A DNA stretch of 64,000 nt from Thioclava dalianensis (GCF_000715505.1 NZ_JHEH01000016.1:25781-89780); one strand, 5' to 3'; numbered from the stretch's first letter, positions 1 to 10,300 are shown. Program-made: numbers and translations. The notes: generated by a model not told the origin, from the sequence alone.

Positions 1-1411
1 GCGCGCCCTCGACAAGGCTCAGCCCGTTCTCGCGCGCCGCAATCTGGATTTTCTGAACGGCCTTGTCGCCCAAGCCGCGTTTGGGCGTATTGACCACGCG
101 CTCAAAAGCCAGATCATCCTCGGGCGAGACGGCAAGGCGGAAATAGGCCATCGCATCGCGGATCTCGAGACGCTCATAAAAGCGCGGCCCGCCGATCACA
201 CGGTAGGGCAGACCGATCGTCAGGAACCGGTCCTCGAACGCGCGCATCTGATGCGAGGCGCGCACGAGAATCGCCTGATCGTTCAGGCTGACCGGATCAT
301 TGCCACGGGTGCCACGCTGCGCGGCCTCGGCCTCTTCGCCGATCCAGCGCGCTTCTTCCTCGCCGTCCCAATGGCCGATCAGGCGCACCTTGTCGCCGCC
401 CTCGGCGGCGGTCCACAGTTCCTTGCCCAGACGGCCCGAATTCTCGGCAATCAGCCCGGAAGCAGCAGCCAGAATATGCTCGGTCGAGCGGTAATTCTGC
501 TCAAGCCGGATCACAGTCGCGCCCGGAAAATCCTTTTCAAAGCGCAGGATGTTGCCGACCTCGGCACCGCGCCAGCCATAGATCGACTGATCGTCATCGC
601 CCACGCAGCAGATATTGCGATGCCCCTGCGCGAGCAGCCGCAGCCAGAGATATTGCGCGACGTTGGTATCTTGATACTCGTCGACGAGAATATATTTGAA
701 CCAGCGCTGATATTGCTCAAGCACATCCGGGTGGGTCTGAAAGATCGTCACCACATGCAATAGCAAATCGCCGAAATCCACCGCGTTGAGCGTCTTGAGC
801 CGGGCCTGATAGCTTGCGTAAAGCTCCGAGCCGCGATGATTGAAATCCGCAGCCTCGCGCCCCGAGACCTTTTCAGGCGTCAGCGCGCGGTTCTTCCAGC
901 CATCAATCAGCCCGGCCAATTGCCGCGCGGGCCAGCGTTTTTCGTCGATATCTGCGGCAAGGATCAATTGCTTGAGCAGGCGGATCTGATCATCCGTGTC
1001 GAGAATGGTGAAATTCGACTTGAGCCCCACCAGCTCGGCATGACGGCGCAGCAGCTTGACGCAGACCGAATGGAAGGTGCCCAGCCACGGCATCCCCTCG
1101 ATCCCGGTGCCCAGAAGCGCACCGACCCGCTCTTTCATCTCGCGCGCTGCCTTGTTGGTGAAGGTCACGGCGAGGATCTCATTGGGACGCGCCCGCCCGG
1201 TATTGAGCAGATGCGCGATCCGGCAGGTGAGCGCGCGGGTCTTGCCCGTGCCTGCGCCCGCCAGCATCAGGACCGGACCATCAAGCGCTTCGACCGCCGC
1301 GCGTTGCTCGGTGTTGAGGCCCTCAAGATAGGGCGCGCCGCGTGCGGTCATTGCACGTTGCGACAGGCTCATCGCCCCTTCATACGGATCGTCGTCATAC
1401 ATCCCACTCAT
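1..1411 (-). CDS. uvrD: ATP-dependent DNA helicase UvrD/PcrA (C-terminus cut by window edge)
   Basis: This is a superfamily 1A 3'-5' helicase used in nucleotide excision and mismatch repair. About 470 codons are present and the frame stays open to base 1, so the C-terminal part lies outside the window. Walker A reads AGAGTGKT at about residues 51-58. The Q-motif region is LNTEQRAAV, the Walker B/motif II is DEYQDTN near residue 235, and GDDDQSIYGWRGA (motif III) and QNYRST (motif IV) follow. The start chosen is the ATG at 1411, and two further in-frame ATGs lie within 45 bases. An SOS-type box 42 bases upstream suggests LexA control. The gene is divergent from prfC across 129 bases. PcrA and UvrD cannot be separated from sequence alone. 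Confidence 0.94.
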   Translation of the reverse strand, partial: MSGMYDDDPYEGAMSLSQRAMTARGAPYLEGLNTEQRAAVEALDGPVLMLAGAGTGKTRALTCRIAHLLNTGRARPNEILAVTFTNKAAREMKERVGALLGTGIEGMPWLGTFHSVCVKLLRRHAELVGLKSNFTILDTDDQIRLLKQLILAADIDEKRWPARQLAGLIDGWKNRALTPEKVSGREAADFNHRGSELYASYQARLKTLNAVDFGDLLLHVVTIFQTHPDVLEQYQRWFKYILVDEYQDTNVAQYLWLRLLAQGHRNICCVGDDDQSIYGWRGAEVGNILRFEKDFPGATVIRLEQNYRSTEHILAAASGLIAENSGRLGKELWTAAEGGDKVRLIGHWDGEEEARWIGEEAEAAQRGTRGNDPVSLNDQAILVRASHQMRAFEDRFLTIGLPYRVIGGPRFYERLEIRDAMAYFRLAVSPEDDLAFERVVNTPKRGLGDKAVQKIQIAARENGLSLVEGA

Positions 1412-1452
1412 GGCGGCAATCTAGACGCTGCGGGCGCTAAGGAAAAGCCCGT

Positions 1453-1467
1453 GTTCAGCATCTGTTC
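1453..1467. promoter_or_regulatory. SOS (LexA) box upstream of uvrD
   Basis: GTTC at 1453-1456 and GTTC at 1464-1467 are separated by exactly seven bases, which is the alphaproteobacterial LexA operator GTTC-N7-GTTC. It lies 42 bases upstream of the uvrD start and 74 bases upstream of prfC. Given the known SOS control of uvrD in other bacteria, uvrD is the likely target. LexA itself is encoded near 54 kb in this window. Confidence 0.7.
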
Positions 1468-1540
1468 GCATTTTTTATTCCTGCGAATGCGGGCATCCGC
1501 TCCGCTATGCGTGATTGCAAGGCGCGCGCGGGCAGGCTAA

Positions 1541-3145
1541 ATGCGTGCCATGACAAATCGCCCCGCCCTTCCCGCCGAAATCGCCCGCCGCCGGACCTTT
1601 GCGATCATCTCGCACCCGGATGCCGGCAAGACCACGCTGACTGAGAAGTTCCTGCTGTTCGGGGGCGCCATTCAGATGGCGGGTCAGGTGCGCGCCAAGG
1701 GTGAGGCGCGGCGCACGCGCTCGGATTTCATGAAGATGGAGCAAGATCGCGGGATCTCGGTCTCGGCCTCGGCCATGTCCTTCGAGTATCGCGACTATCG
1801 ATACAACCTCGTCGACACGCCCGGCCACAGCGATTTCTCGGAAGATACCTACCGCACGCTGACGGCGGTGGATGCGGCGATCATGGTGATCGACGGGGCC
1901 AAAGGCGTCGAAAGCCAGACCCGCAAACTGTTCGAGGTGTGCCGTCTGCGCGATCTGCCGATCTTGACCTTTTGCAACAAAATGGACCGCGAAAGCCGCG
2001 ATACGTTCGAGATTATTGACGAAATTCAAGAAAACCTCGCAATCGACGTGGCCCCGGCCAGCTGGCCGATCGGCGTCGGGCGCGACTTTATCGGCGCCTA
2101 TGATCTGATCCACGACCGGCTCGATATAATGGACCGGGCGGATCGCAACAAAGTCGCGCAAAGCATCTCGATCTCAGGTCTGGAAGATCCGAAGCTGAAA
2201 GATCACGTCCCCGCCGAGCTGCTCGCGAAGCTGCGCGAAGAGGTCGAGATGGCGCGCGAGTTGCTCCCCACCTTCGACCGGCAGAGCTTTTTGGAAGGGC
2301 ATATGACGCCGATCTGGTTTGGCTCGGCGATCAACAGCTTTGGCGTCAAGGAATTGATGGACGGGATCGGCGAATACGGCCCCGAGCCGCAGGTTCAGAA
2401 AGCCGCCGAACGCGACGTGCCCCCCGAAGAGGCCAAGGTCGCGGGATTCGTCTTCAAGGTGCAGGCCAATATGGACCCCAAGCACCGCGACCGGGTGGCC
2501 TTCGTGCGGCTCGTGTCGGGCCATTTCAATCGCGGCATGAAGCTCACCCATGTGCGCACCAAGAAACCGATGTCGATCTCGAACCCGGTGCTGTTTCTGG
2601 CCGCCGACCGCGAATTGGCTGAAGAGGCTTGGGGCGGCGACATCATGGGCATTCCGAACCACGGGCAGCTGCGCATCGGTGATGCGCTGACCGAAGGCGA
2701 GGTTTTGCATTTCACCGGCATCCCCAGCTTCGCGCCCGAATTGCTGCAATCGGTGCGCGCGACGGACCCGATGAAGGGCAAGCACTTGGAAAAGGCGCTG
2801 ATGCAATTCGCCGAAGAGGGTGCGGCCAAAGTCTTCAAGCCCGCGATTGGTTCGGGCTTCATCGTGGGCGTCGTGGGCGCGCTGCAATTCGAGGTTCTGG
2901 CCTCGCGGATCGAGCTGGAATACGGCATCCCCGTGCGCTTTGAGGCAAGCCAGTTCACCTCTGCCCGCTGGGTGCAGGGCGACAAGGCGGCGGTCGACAA
3001 GCTGGTCAATGCCAATAAGCAGCATATCAGCTACGACCATGACGGCGACATCGTGTTCCTGACCCGTCTGCAATGGGATATCGACCGTGTGGCGCGCGAC
3101 TATGAGGGGGTCACCCTGTCGGCCACCAAGGAGATGATGCAGTGA
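1541..3145 (+). CDS. prfC: Peptide chain release factor 3
   Basis: RF3 is the translational GTPase that removes RF1/RF2 from the ribosome after peptide release. The protein is 534 residues, the normal length. GTPase motifs are clear: HPDAGKTTL (G1) near residue 25, DTPGHSDFSEDTYR (G3) near 90, and NKMD (G4) near 145. An EF-Tu-like domain II and the RF3 C-terminal domain follow. The start is the ATG at 1541; an alternative in-frame ATG lies three codons later (MTNRPALP). Its stop overlaps the GTG start of the next gene by four bases (GTGA), so the two are probably translationally coupled. Confidence 0.97.
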   Translation: MRAMTNRPALPAEIARRRTFAIISHPDAGKTTLTEKFLLFGGAIQMAGQVRAKGEARRTRSDFMKMEQDRGISVSASAMSFEYRDYRYNLVDTPGHSDFSEDTYRTLTAVDAAIMVIDGAKGVESQTRKLFEVCRLRDLPILTFCNKMDRESRDTFEIIDEIQENLAIDVAPASWPIGVGRDFIGAYDLIHDRLDIMDRADRNKVAQSISISGLEDPKLKDHVPAELLAKLREEVEMARELLPTFDRQSFLEGHMTPIWFGSAINSFGVKELMDGIGEYGPEPQVQKAAERDVPPEEAKVAGFVFKVQANMDPKHRDRVAFVRLVSGHFNRGMKLTHVRTKKPMSISNPVLFLAADRELAEEAWGGDIMGIPNHGQLRIGDALTEGEVLHFTGIPSFAPELLQSVRATDPMKGKHLEKALMQFAEEGAAKVFKPAIGSGFIVGVVGALQFEVLASRIELEYGIPVRFEASQFTSARWVQGDKAAVDKLVNANKQHISYDHDGDIVFLTRLQWDIDRVARDYEGVTLSATKEMMQ

Positions 3146-3609
3146 GCACGCCCCTGCCCCTCGAACTGACCTCGGTGCTGTGCAACGCGGCCAATGCGCC
3201 AGAAGATGTGCGTACGATTGAGGATCTGGTGGCGCTCTGGCTTTCGGACAATCGCGAAGAGCCGGAGGGCGAGGATTTCCCGTGGTCGGTAATGTGCGTC
3301 TATGAGCTGCGCGCGCATCCCGACGCGCTTTGGGTGTTCATCCGCAAAGCGCTTGAGGGGTCCGAGACGATCTGGCAGGCGGTGATGCTGGCGGCAGGCC
3401 CGCTTGAGGACCTGATCGCTGATCACGGCGCGGAGTATATCGACAAGATCGAGCGCGAGGCGCGTCATTCCAAGCGCTTCGCCTATGCGCTCACCGGGGT
3501 CTGGCCCGCCGACGAGGCCGATCCCGATCTCTGGGCACGGATTGAGAAGGCACGGGCGAATGCGATGCCCACCGGGCTCGATATGGGCGGCGCGCTGCCG
3601 CCGCGCTAA
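3142..3609 (+). CDS. DUF6869-like protein coupled to prfC
   Basis: A 155-residue acidic, soluble protein without signal peptide or membrane segment. It starts at a GTG that overlaps the prfC stop. The central block AAGPLEDLIADHGAEYID and the following helix-rich segment with a terminal Trp-containing motif (LTGVWPAD) match my recollection of the DUF6869 family, which is common in proteobacteria. Function is unknown. The overlap with prfC is a synteny hint for a translation-linked role but is not proof. It converges on the DUF1850 gene with only three bases between the stops and no terminator. Confidence 0.72.
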   Translation: MSTPLPLELTSVLCNAANAPEDVRTIEDLVALWLSDNREEPEGEDFPWSVMCVYELRAHPDALWVFIRKALEGSETIWQAVMLAAGPLEDLIADHGAEYIDKIEREARHSKRFAYALTGVWPADEADPDLWARIEKARANAMPTGLDMGGALPPR

Positions 3610-3612
3610 GCC

Positions 3613-4002
3613 TCAGCCCCCCGCGCCCGCATCATCCTTGGCGCAGGGCGCGAGCCGCACGGGGGCTTCGCGCTCGGCCCCGATCACCCGGCACTGATGG
3701 CCCGAGCAAAAGGACCAGCCCGAGACCGTGGCCCCCGAGGCTGCGAGTTCCAGCGCGGGCACGACCGGGCCGTCTGTGGTCCAGACCCACCAGCCTTTCT
3801 CGAAATGACCGCCCGGGCCGGGCTCCATCCCCGCGCCCGAGCCCTTGACCGCCGCCCCTTCCAGCCGCAGCCGATGATCGTCGGTGACCTGCCAATGCTC
3901 ACGCCAGCCCTCTTTCTCGACCGAATGGGTCCATTCCAGCGTGAACTGCCCCGAAGGCGCGAGCGCGACCATCGCCGCGCCAATCATCAGGCACGCGCTC
4001 AT
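3613..4002 (-). CDS. DUF1850 protein, accessory to TAXI-TRAP transporter
   Basis: The start taken is the ATG at 4002, which overlaps the stop of the TRAP permease gene (ATGA). This gives 129 residues. The N-terminus (MSACLMIGAAMVALA) looks like a signal peptide or membrane anchor. The body carries the family features SVEKEGWREHW and a paired Cys segment (CSGHQC), so it is probably periplasmic. DUF1850 genes typically sit next to TAXI-type TRAP permeases, as here, which suggests a helper role in that transporter. The exact role is unknown. Confidence 0.8.
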   Translation of the reverse strand: MSACLMIGAAMVALAPSGQFTLEWTHSVEKEGWREHWQVTDDHRLRLEGAAVKGSGAGMEPGPGGHFEKGWWVWTTDGPVVPALELAASGATVSGWSFCSGHQCRVIGAEREAPVRLAPCAKDDAGAGG

Positions 4003-6083
4003 GCGGGAACCTGAGACCGGCGCATCCACCACAGCGCCGCGAACAGCGCCACCAGCGCAAAGCCGATCTCATCGGTGAGCGGCAGCGCCGCAACCAGCGT
4101 AAAGGCCCCCGCCATCGCCAAGCCACGCTCCCACAGCGCCATCGGGCGCCCGAGCCAGCCAATCACCGCCACACCCCAAAGCGCAATCGCGATCACCGCT
4201 TTGAGGATCACATAGGCCACCGCGGGCCAGTAGCCGATCGCGGTGGCAAGCGCACCGCCATCTTGCAGCATCAGCGCCGGTGTATAGACCGCCATGAAGG
4301 GCACAACGAAGCCCGCCGCCGCGACCTTGATCGCCTCGAAACTGATCTTGAGCCCGCTTTCCTTGGCGATGGGCGCGGCGGCAAAACAGGCCAGCGCCAC
4401 CGGTGGTGTCAGATCCGCCAGAATGCCGAAATAGAAGACGAACATATGGCTCACGATCAGCGGCACACCGAGCGCCAGCAGCGCAGGCCCCGCGATCGAG
4501 GAGGTGATGATGTAGTTCGGGATCGTCGGAATCCCCATCCCAAGCACGATACAGGTGATCATCGTAAGGACGAGCGAGAGAAACAGCGAGGTCTTACCCA
4601 CGCCCACGATGAACTGCCCGAAGGTCGTGGCAGCCCCGGTTAGCGTCATCACACCGATGATCGTGCCGACCAGCGCACAGGCGATGCCCACCGGCAGCGC
4701 GGTTTTCGCGCCATCGGCCAGACTGTCCCGGCACAGCGCCAGCGTCTCGCGCCCGCCTTTGGAGAAGACGTTGATCGCTATCAAAACCGCAACCGCGCCC
4801 AGCACCGCCCAGATGCCGACTTCAAAGAAAGCGCCCGCGATCAGCGCGATAATGATCCAGAAGATGATGCGAAGCACCTGATTGGGCAGACCCAGCGCAA
4901 CCGAGCCGCCAAGGATCAGCAGACCGGTCAGCGACAGGCCCACTGTGCCCGCAAAGAGCGGCGTGTAGCCGGTAAAGAGCAGGTAAACCAGCACGCCCAG
5001 CGGCAGCAGCAGATACCACCCCTCGCGCAGCGCCTTGCGCGGGCTGGTCAGCTCGGACTTCGCCAAGCCGCGCAGATTGCGCTTGCCCGCCTCAAGATGC
5101 ACCATCCAGAAGGCGCCGAGGAAATACAGAATGGCCGGGATCAACGCGGCCTTGACGACCTCGACATAGTCGACGCCCAGCGTCTCGGCCATGATGAAGG
5201 CCACAGCGCCCATCACCGGCGGCATGATCTGCCCGCCCATGGAGGCGGTCGCCTCGACCCCGCCCGCAAAGGCCGAGCGGTAGCCGAAGCTTTTCATCAG
5301 CGGGATGGTGAACTGACCGGTGGTAACGACATTCGCCACGCCCGAGCCCGAAATCGTGCCCATCAGCCCCGATGACAGCACCGAGACCTTGGCCGCGCCG
5401 CCCATCTTATGGCCGACCATACCCAGCGAGACATCGGTGAACAGCTTGATCATCCCGGCTTTCTCAAGAAACGAACCAAAGAGGATGAACAGGAAAATAT
5501 AGGTGGCCGACACATAGGTCGGGATGCCGTAGATCCCTTCCGTGCCGTAGCTCATCTGCTCGATCACCTGCTCGAACGCGTAGCCGCGGTGATTGAACGG
5601 TGAGGGCAGATATTGCCCGAGAAACGCATAGGCGAGGAAAGCGCCGGAGATGATCGGCAATGCGGGGCCCATCAAGAGCCACGCCGCCGAGAAGACGCAG
5701 ACGATCAGCACCGAGCCTACGATCAGATCGAGCGTCGTCGGATCGCCCGCGCGCAGCAAGAGCGGTGTGTATTCAATCCATTGATAGGCTGCGACCGCAA
5801 CGCCACAGGCCGCGAGCGCATAGCACAGGGATTTCGCCGCCGTCCCGTAGCCTTTGGCAATCGACAAGAGCGGAAAGCCCAGCGCCAGAAGGAAGCCCAC
5901 ATGGATCGCGCGGGCGACTTGGCTTGACGGGGTGATCACATGCGCGGCAAAGGCGATCTGCCAAAGCGAGAAAGCGACTGCCAGCCAGAACAGAGCACGC
6001 CCCTCCGGGCTCGCCGGAAACCCTTCGGCCAAAGGGTCGTGCTGCGTGTCTTCGGCCGGGTGGCCCTGCGTCGTGTCGCTCAT
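3999..6083 (-). CDS. TRAP transporter fused permease (4TM/12TM), TAXI class
   Basis: This 694-residue membrane protein fuses the small (DctQ-like, about 4 TM) and large (DctM-like, about 12 TM) subunits, the normal form for TAXI-type TRAP importers, which are Na+- or H+-driven uptake systems. Features include GSGVANVVTTGQFTIPLM and the ATASMGGQIMPPVMGAVAFI block in the DctM half, then a second scoop-like repeat with GMGIPTIPNYI. The start is MSDTTQGH at 6083, preceded by a GGGGGGACAG purine run; the frame extends 57 bases further upstream without a better site. It lies 77 bases downstream of its receptor gene and overlaps DUF1850. Substrate is not predictable; TAXI systems often take glutamate-like or other organic acids. 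Confidence 0.93.
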   Translation of the reverse strand: MSDTTQGHPAEDTQHDPLAEGFPASPEGRALFWLAVAFSLWQIAFAAHVITPSSQVARAIHVGFLLALGFPLLSIAKGYGTAAKSLCYALAACGVAVAAYQWIEYTPLLLRAGDPTTLDLIVGSVLIVCVFSAAWLLMGPALPIISGAFLAYAFLGQYLPSPFNHRGYAFEQVIEQMSYGTEGIYGIPTYVSATYIFLFILFGSFLEKAGMIKLFTDVSLGMVGHKMGGAAKVSVLSSGLMGTISGSGVANVVTTGQFTIPLMKSFGYRSAFAGGVEATASMGGQIMPPVMGAVAFIMAETLGVDYVEVVKAALIPAILYFLGAFWMVHLEAGKRNLRGLAKSELTSPRKALREGWYLLLPLGVLVYLLFTGYTPLFAGTVGLSLTGLLILGGSVALGLPNQVLRIIFWIIIALIAGAFFEVGIWAVLGAVAVLIAINVFSKGGRETLALCRDSLADGAKTALPVGIACALVGTIIGVMTLTGAATTFGQFIVGVGKTSLFLSLVLTMITCIVLGMGIPTIPNYIITSSIAGPALLALGVPLIVSHMFVFYFGILADLTPPVALACFAAAPIAKESGLKISFEAIKVAAAGFVVPFMAVYTPALMLQDGGALATAIGYWPAVAYVILKAVIAIALWGVAVIGWLGRPMALWERGLAMAGAFTLVAALPLTDEIGFALVALFAALWWMRRSQVPA

Positions 6084-6160
6084 GATGTCTGTCCCCCCAA
6101 GAGTGTCGAGGGGCGGCCACGCCATGCGCGCCGCCCCCATTTTTTCAGCTTTGCGCTGTC

Positions 6161-7111
6161 TTACTTCAGCACGCCTTTTTCTTTATAATAGCGCTCTGCA
6201 CCCGGATGCAGCGGGATCGGCAGACCCTTGACCGCATTCTCCAGCGAGATGCCTTCGGCTGCGGAATGGGCCGCCTTGAGCGTGTCGAGATGCTCAAAGA
6301 TCAACTTGGTCATCGCATAGGCTTCGTCATCCGAGACACCTTCGCGGGTGACCAGAATATTGGTGATGGCCACGGTCGGCACATCGGCATCCTGTCCCGG
6401 ATAGGTGCCGGCCGGAATTACACCCGCCTGATAGGGCGCGCCCAGCTTCTCGGAGATCTCTGCCGGGATCGACACGAAGGTCACGTCCTGCGTGGTCGAA
6501 AGATCCTTGAGCGCCGCACTCCCCAGCCCCGAGGACTGGAAGGTCGCGTCAAGCTGGCGGTTCTTCATCAGCTCCACCGATTCTGCGAAGGGCAGATACT
6601 CGACCTTGCCGAGATCGTCATAGCTCATGCCCGCCGCTTCAAAGATCTTGCGCGCATTCAGTTCGGTGCCCGATTTCGCCGCACCGACCGAGACGGACTT
6701 GCCTTTGAGATCGGTGATCGTCGTGGCGTCCGCACCTTTGAGCGCTGCGATCTGAATGTAGTTCGGATAGATCGCGGCGATGGCGCGCAGCTTGCCCAGC
6801 TTGGCCTTGAAGCCCGCATCGACATTGCCTTCCCACGCATCTTTCACCGAATCGCCCAGCGCGAAGGCCAGCTCGCCGCGGCCCTGCTGCAGCAGGTTGA
6901 GGTTTTCAACCGATGCTTTGGTGGATTGGACCTGAACGCGGGTATCGGGCATATCCTGGCCGTAGATTTCCGAGATCGCCACACCCAGCGGATAGTACAC
7001 CCCCGAGGTGCCGCCGGTCAGAATGTTGATAAAGGTTTCGGCCTTTGCAACCGGCGCACTCAGCGCAATCGCACCGGCGACAAGCGCGCCGATCTTGATG
7101 CTGTGAAACAT
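6161..7111 (-). CDS. TAXI family TRAP transporter substrate-binding protein
   Basis: A 316-residue periplasmic receptor. A Sec signal peptide covers about residues 1-23 (MFHSIKIGALVAGAIALSAP, cleavage near AKA-ET). The mature protein opens with INILTGGTSGVYYPLGVAIS, the hallmark of the TAXI family (NMT1-like fold, COG2358). ALGDSVKDAWEG and VSVGAAKSGTELNAR are further conserved ligand-site blocks. The start at 7111 is fixed by a strong GGGAGGG Shine-Dalgarno eight to fourteen bases upstream. It is the first gene of the receptor-permease-DUF1850 operon. Confidence 0.95.
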   Translation of the reverse strand: MFHSIKIGALVAGAIALSAPVAKAETFINILTGGTSGVYYPLGVAISEIYGQDMPDTRVQVQSTKASVENLNLLQQGRGELAFALGDSVKDAWEGNVDAGFKAKLGKLRAIAAIYPNYIQIAALKGADATTITDLKGKSVSVGAAKSGTELNARKIFEAAGMSYDDLGKVEYLPFAESVELMKNRQLDATFQSSGLGSAALKDLSTTQDVTFVSIPAEISEKLGAPYQAGVIPAGTYPGQDADVPTVAITNILVTREGVSDDEAYAMTKLIFEHLDTLKAAHSAAEGISLENAVKGLPIPLHPGAERYYKEKGVLK

Positions 7112-7336
7112 CGTTTCCCTCCCATATACCTGCCCCACCTCGCGTGTGAGACCTGCGCCCATGGTGAATATTTTTGCCCTCAGATCAATTCAAATCACGG
7201 AGCCGAGACGAAATTTATCAAGCACTGCCCGTGCATTGATCCCGCCGACGTCCACCCAGGGCCCGCTTTCCTTCGCCTCTGATCACGCTTTCAGCAGTTG
7301 CATAAAAAGAAAACGATTTCAGCGCACTAAGCGGAT

Positions 7337-7357
7337 GATGTAAAAATCATTCACATC
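7337..7357. promoter_or_regulatory. Palindromic operator 1 upstream of DUF2852 gene
   Basis: A 21-base dyad of the form GATGTRAA-N5-TTYACATC; seven of the eight arm pairs match. It is followed by ACC, as in operator 2. The regulator is unknown. The centre is a single base, which excludes a standard CRP/FNR site. Confidence 0.6.
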
Positions 7358-7394
7358 ACCTCTTGCAAGCCACCCTTTGGCACCCGATCTTGGG

Positions 7395-7415
7395 TATGTG
7401 AAACGCATTTACATC
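7395..7415. promoter_or_regulatory. Palindromic operator 2 upstream of DUF2852 gene
   Basis: This has the same 21-base architecture as operator 1, ATGTGAA-N5-TTTACAT followed by CACC, with mismatches at the same arm position. It lies 58 bases downstream of operator 1 and ends only ten bases before the GGAGGT ribosome site of the DUF2852 gene, so a bound protein would block transcription or early elongation. The pair implies cooperative control. Confidence 0.6.
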
Positions 7416-7435
7416 ACCCAAACCGGAGGTCTCCA

Positions 7436-7894
7436 ATGTCGGCTTACGCCACCAACACCAACGCTCCCGCCATGCGGGGCAACTGGTTCACCCGCGCCAT
7501 CGACTGGATGGACGGCAACGGCCCGGGCGCTTGGATCGCGCTGATGGTCGCAGGCTTTATCTTTGCAGGTCCGCTTGGGCTTGTCTTGCTGGCCTTCATC
7601 TTGTTCACGGGCCGCTTCGGTCGGCGCTGGCGCGGCGGCGAAGACCGGATGAGCCGCGTTCGGCACCGCTGCGGCGGGCGCAGCTTCCACATGTCGCGCA
7701 GCACCGGCAACGCCGCGTTCGACGCCTACCGTACCGACACGATCGAGCGGCTGGAGCGCGAGCAGCAAGAGTTCGAAGACTTCCTGCGCCGTCTGCGCGA
7801 AGCCCGCGACAAGGCCGAGTTCGACCAATATATGGAAGATCGGGCCAAGGCTGCCGCAGAAAGCCATGACGAGGATGCGCGCGCCCAGAACTGA
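7436..7894 (+). CDS. DUF2852 membrane protein
   Basis: A 152-residue protein with one strong membrane segment at about residues 33-55 (AWIALMVAGFIFAGPLGLVLL), then a basic loop and a long charged C-terminal helix (about residues 95-145) rich in Glu, Arg and Lys that could form a coiled coil (RLEREQQEFEDFLRRLREA). This matches DUF2852, a family widespread in alphaproteobacteria and of unknown function. It has a strong GGAGGT site six bases before the ATG. It appears to be monocistronic and regulated through the two upstream dyads. An envelope-stress role is only a guess from its topology. Confidence 0.85.
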   Translation: MSAYATNTNAPAMRGNWFTRAIDWMDGNGPGAWIALMVAGFIFAGPLGLVLLAFILFTGRFGRRWRGGEDRMSRVRHRCGGRSFHMSRSTGNAAFDAYRTDTIERLEREQQEFEDFLRRLREARDKAEFDQYMEDRAKAAAESHDEDARAQN

Positions 7895-8043
7895 GCTCGC
7901 TCTCCAGATCTGACAAAAGTCACGTTGCAGCGCCCCGGTTGAACTCGCCGGGGCGCTGATTATGTCGTAGTGACGAAACACTTGGCCCCGACGCGTTGCT
8001 TTGCTAGCCTTCAAGTAATGCCCAGCCCGGATTTGCTCGCACC

Positions 8044-8874
8044 ATGCGCCATTCGCTTCCTCTTGCACCGCAGTTCTATGTGACTGCCCCGCAGACCTGC
8101 CCCTATCTCGACGGGCGGTCCGAGCGGAAGTTGTTTACCGCCCTGCAAGGTGAGGGCGCGGAAAAGCTCAACAATTCGCTCTCGCGTCAGGGCTTCCGGC
8201 GCTCACAAAACGTGCTCTACCGCCCCTCCTGCGCGGAATGCACGGCGTGTCTTTCTGCGCGCATCCGGGTGGCCGATTTCAGCACCACGAAATCGCAGCG
8301 CCGTGTACTCAAGCGCAATGGCGATCTCAAGCGTACCGCGACCAGCCCTTGGGCCACCGAGGAACAATACGCCCTGTTCCGCCGCTATCTCGATCTGCGC
8401 CACGCCGATGGTGGTATGGCCGATATGGATATTTTCGAGTTTGCCGCGATGATCGAGGAGACGCCGGTGAAATCGCGGGTCATCGAATATCGCGAAAGCG
8501 CCGATACGCCAGGATCGATGCGCGCGCTGATCGCGACCTGCCTGACCGATGTGCTCGATGACGGGCTGTCGATGGTCTATTCCTTCTATGAGCCCGACCG
8601 GATCAAGGACAGTTTGGGTACGTACCTGATCCTCGATCATATCGAGATCGCGCGCCGCGTGGGGCTGCCCTATGTCTATCTTGGCTATTGGGTGCCCGGC
8701 TCGCGCAAGATGGGCTATAAGGCGAATTTCGCAGCGCTCGAGATCTTCAAGGGCGGTCAGTGGATCGATATCGGCAATCCCGCCGATCACGAGGGCGAAA
8801 CGCATCCCCTCTCGATTGACCCGATCGCCGATCAGGTGGCCCGCATCCAGCTGCCCGATACCCGCGGCGAATAA
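8044..8874 (+). CDS. bpt: Aspartate/glutamate leucyltransferase (bacterial Ate1 homolog)
   Basis: This enzyme transfers leucine from leucyl-tRNA to proteins with N-terminal Asp or Glu, marking them for ClpAP (bacterial N-end rule). It is 276 residues, the usual length. The N-terminal block [13 protein letters not shown] and the Cys pair in PSCAECTAC (about residues 60-66) are typical of the ATE N-domain. The C-terminal GNAT-like half contains [16 protein letters not shown] and [18 protein letters not shown]. There is no clear Shine-Dalgarno before the ATG at 8044. Confidence 0.93.
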   Translation: MRHSLPLAPQFYVTAPQTCPYLDGRSERKLFTALQGEGAEKLNNSLSRQGFRRSQNVLYRPSCAECTACLSARIRVADFSTTKSQRRVLKRNGDLKRTATSPWATEEQYALFRRYLDLRHADGGMADMDIFEFAAMIEETPVKSRVIEYRESADTPGSMRALIATCLTDVLDDGLSMVYSFYEPDRIKDSLGTYLILDHIEIARRVGLPYVYLGYWVPGSRKMGYKANFAALEIFKGGQWIDIGNPADHEGETHPLSIDPIADQVARIQLPDTRGE

Positions 8875-9054
8875 GCCCCGCTGCGCAAATATCAGAGCAA
8901 AGCGCACGGGCTCAAACGCCCGGATTTGAGGCGTACGCTCATCTTCTGCGCAGCCCTCTCCCATAGGTTTATTTGCCCTCTTTACGGACCTCAACTTTTC
9001 GTGATATTTGGCGTTAAGTCTTTGCCTTGTCTGGACAGTTTCGTCATCTGGTGA

Positions 9055-10242
<1,188 letters not shown>

Positions 10243-10271
10243 GCGAAGCGTCTCACCAATAGAGAGTTCAG

Positions 10272-10300
10272 CCCCGGCGCCCATCAGCGCCGGGGTTTTT
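10272..10300 (+). terminator. Rho-independent terminator of takP
   Basis: A nine-base-pair GC stem (CCCCGGCGC at 10272-10280 with its complement at 10287-10295), a six-base loop, then TTTTT. It lies 30 bases after the takP stop. Confidence 0.9.

Larger units (their letters stand above)
7112..7435. other. Divergent intergenic region between TAXI operon and DUF2852 gene
   Basis: A 324-base non-coding stretch between divergently transcribed genes. The right half is AT-richer than its surroundings and holds two matching palindromic operators (7337-7357 and 7395-7415). A possible -35 TTGCAA at 7363-7368 lies between them. I see no reading frame with a good ribosome site. Confidence 0.6.

Noticed and set aside
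7376..7395. Possible sigma-54 promoter (TTGGCACCCGATCTTGGG)
   Set aside because: The GG-to-GC distance is one base too long and the -12 GC is missing, so it does not meet the sigma-54 rule.
7337..7415. CRP/FNR-type sites
   Set aside because: The dyads have an odd centre (17 bases across the TGT...ACA core), whereas CRP/FNR sites are 14-16 bases with an even centre and different cores.
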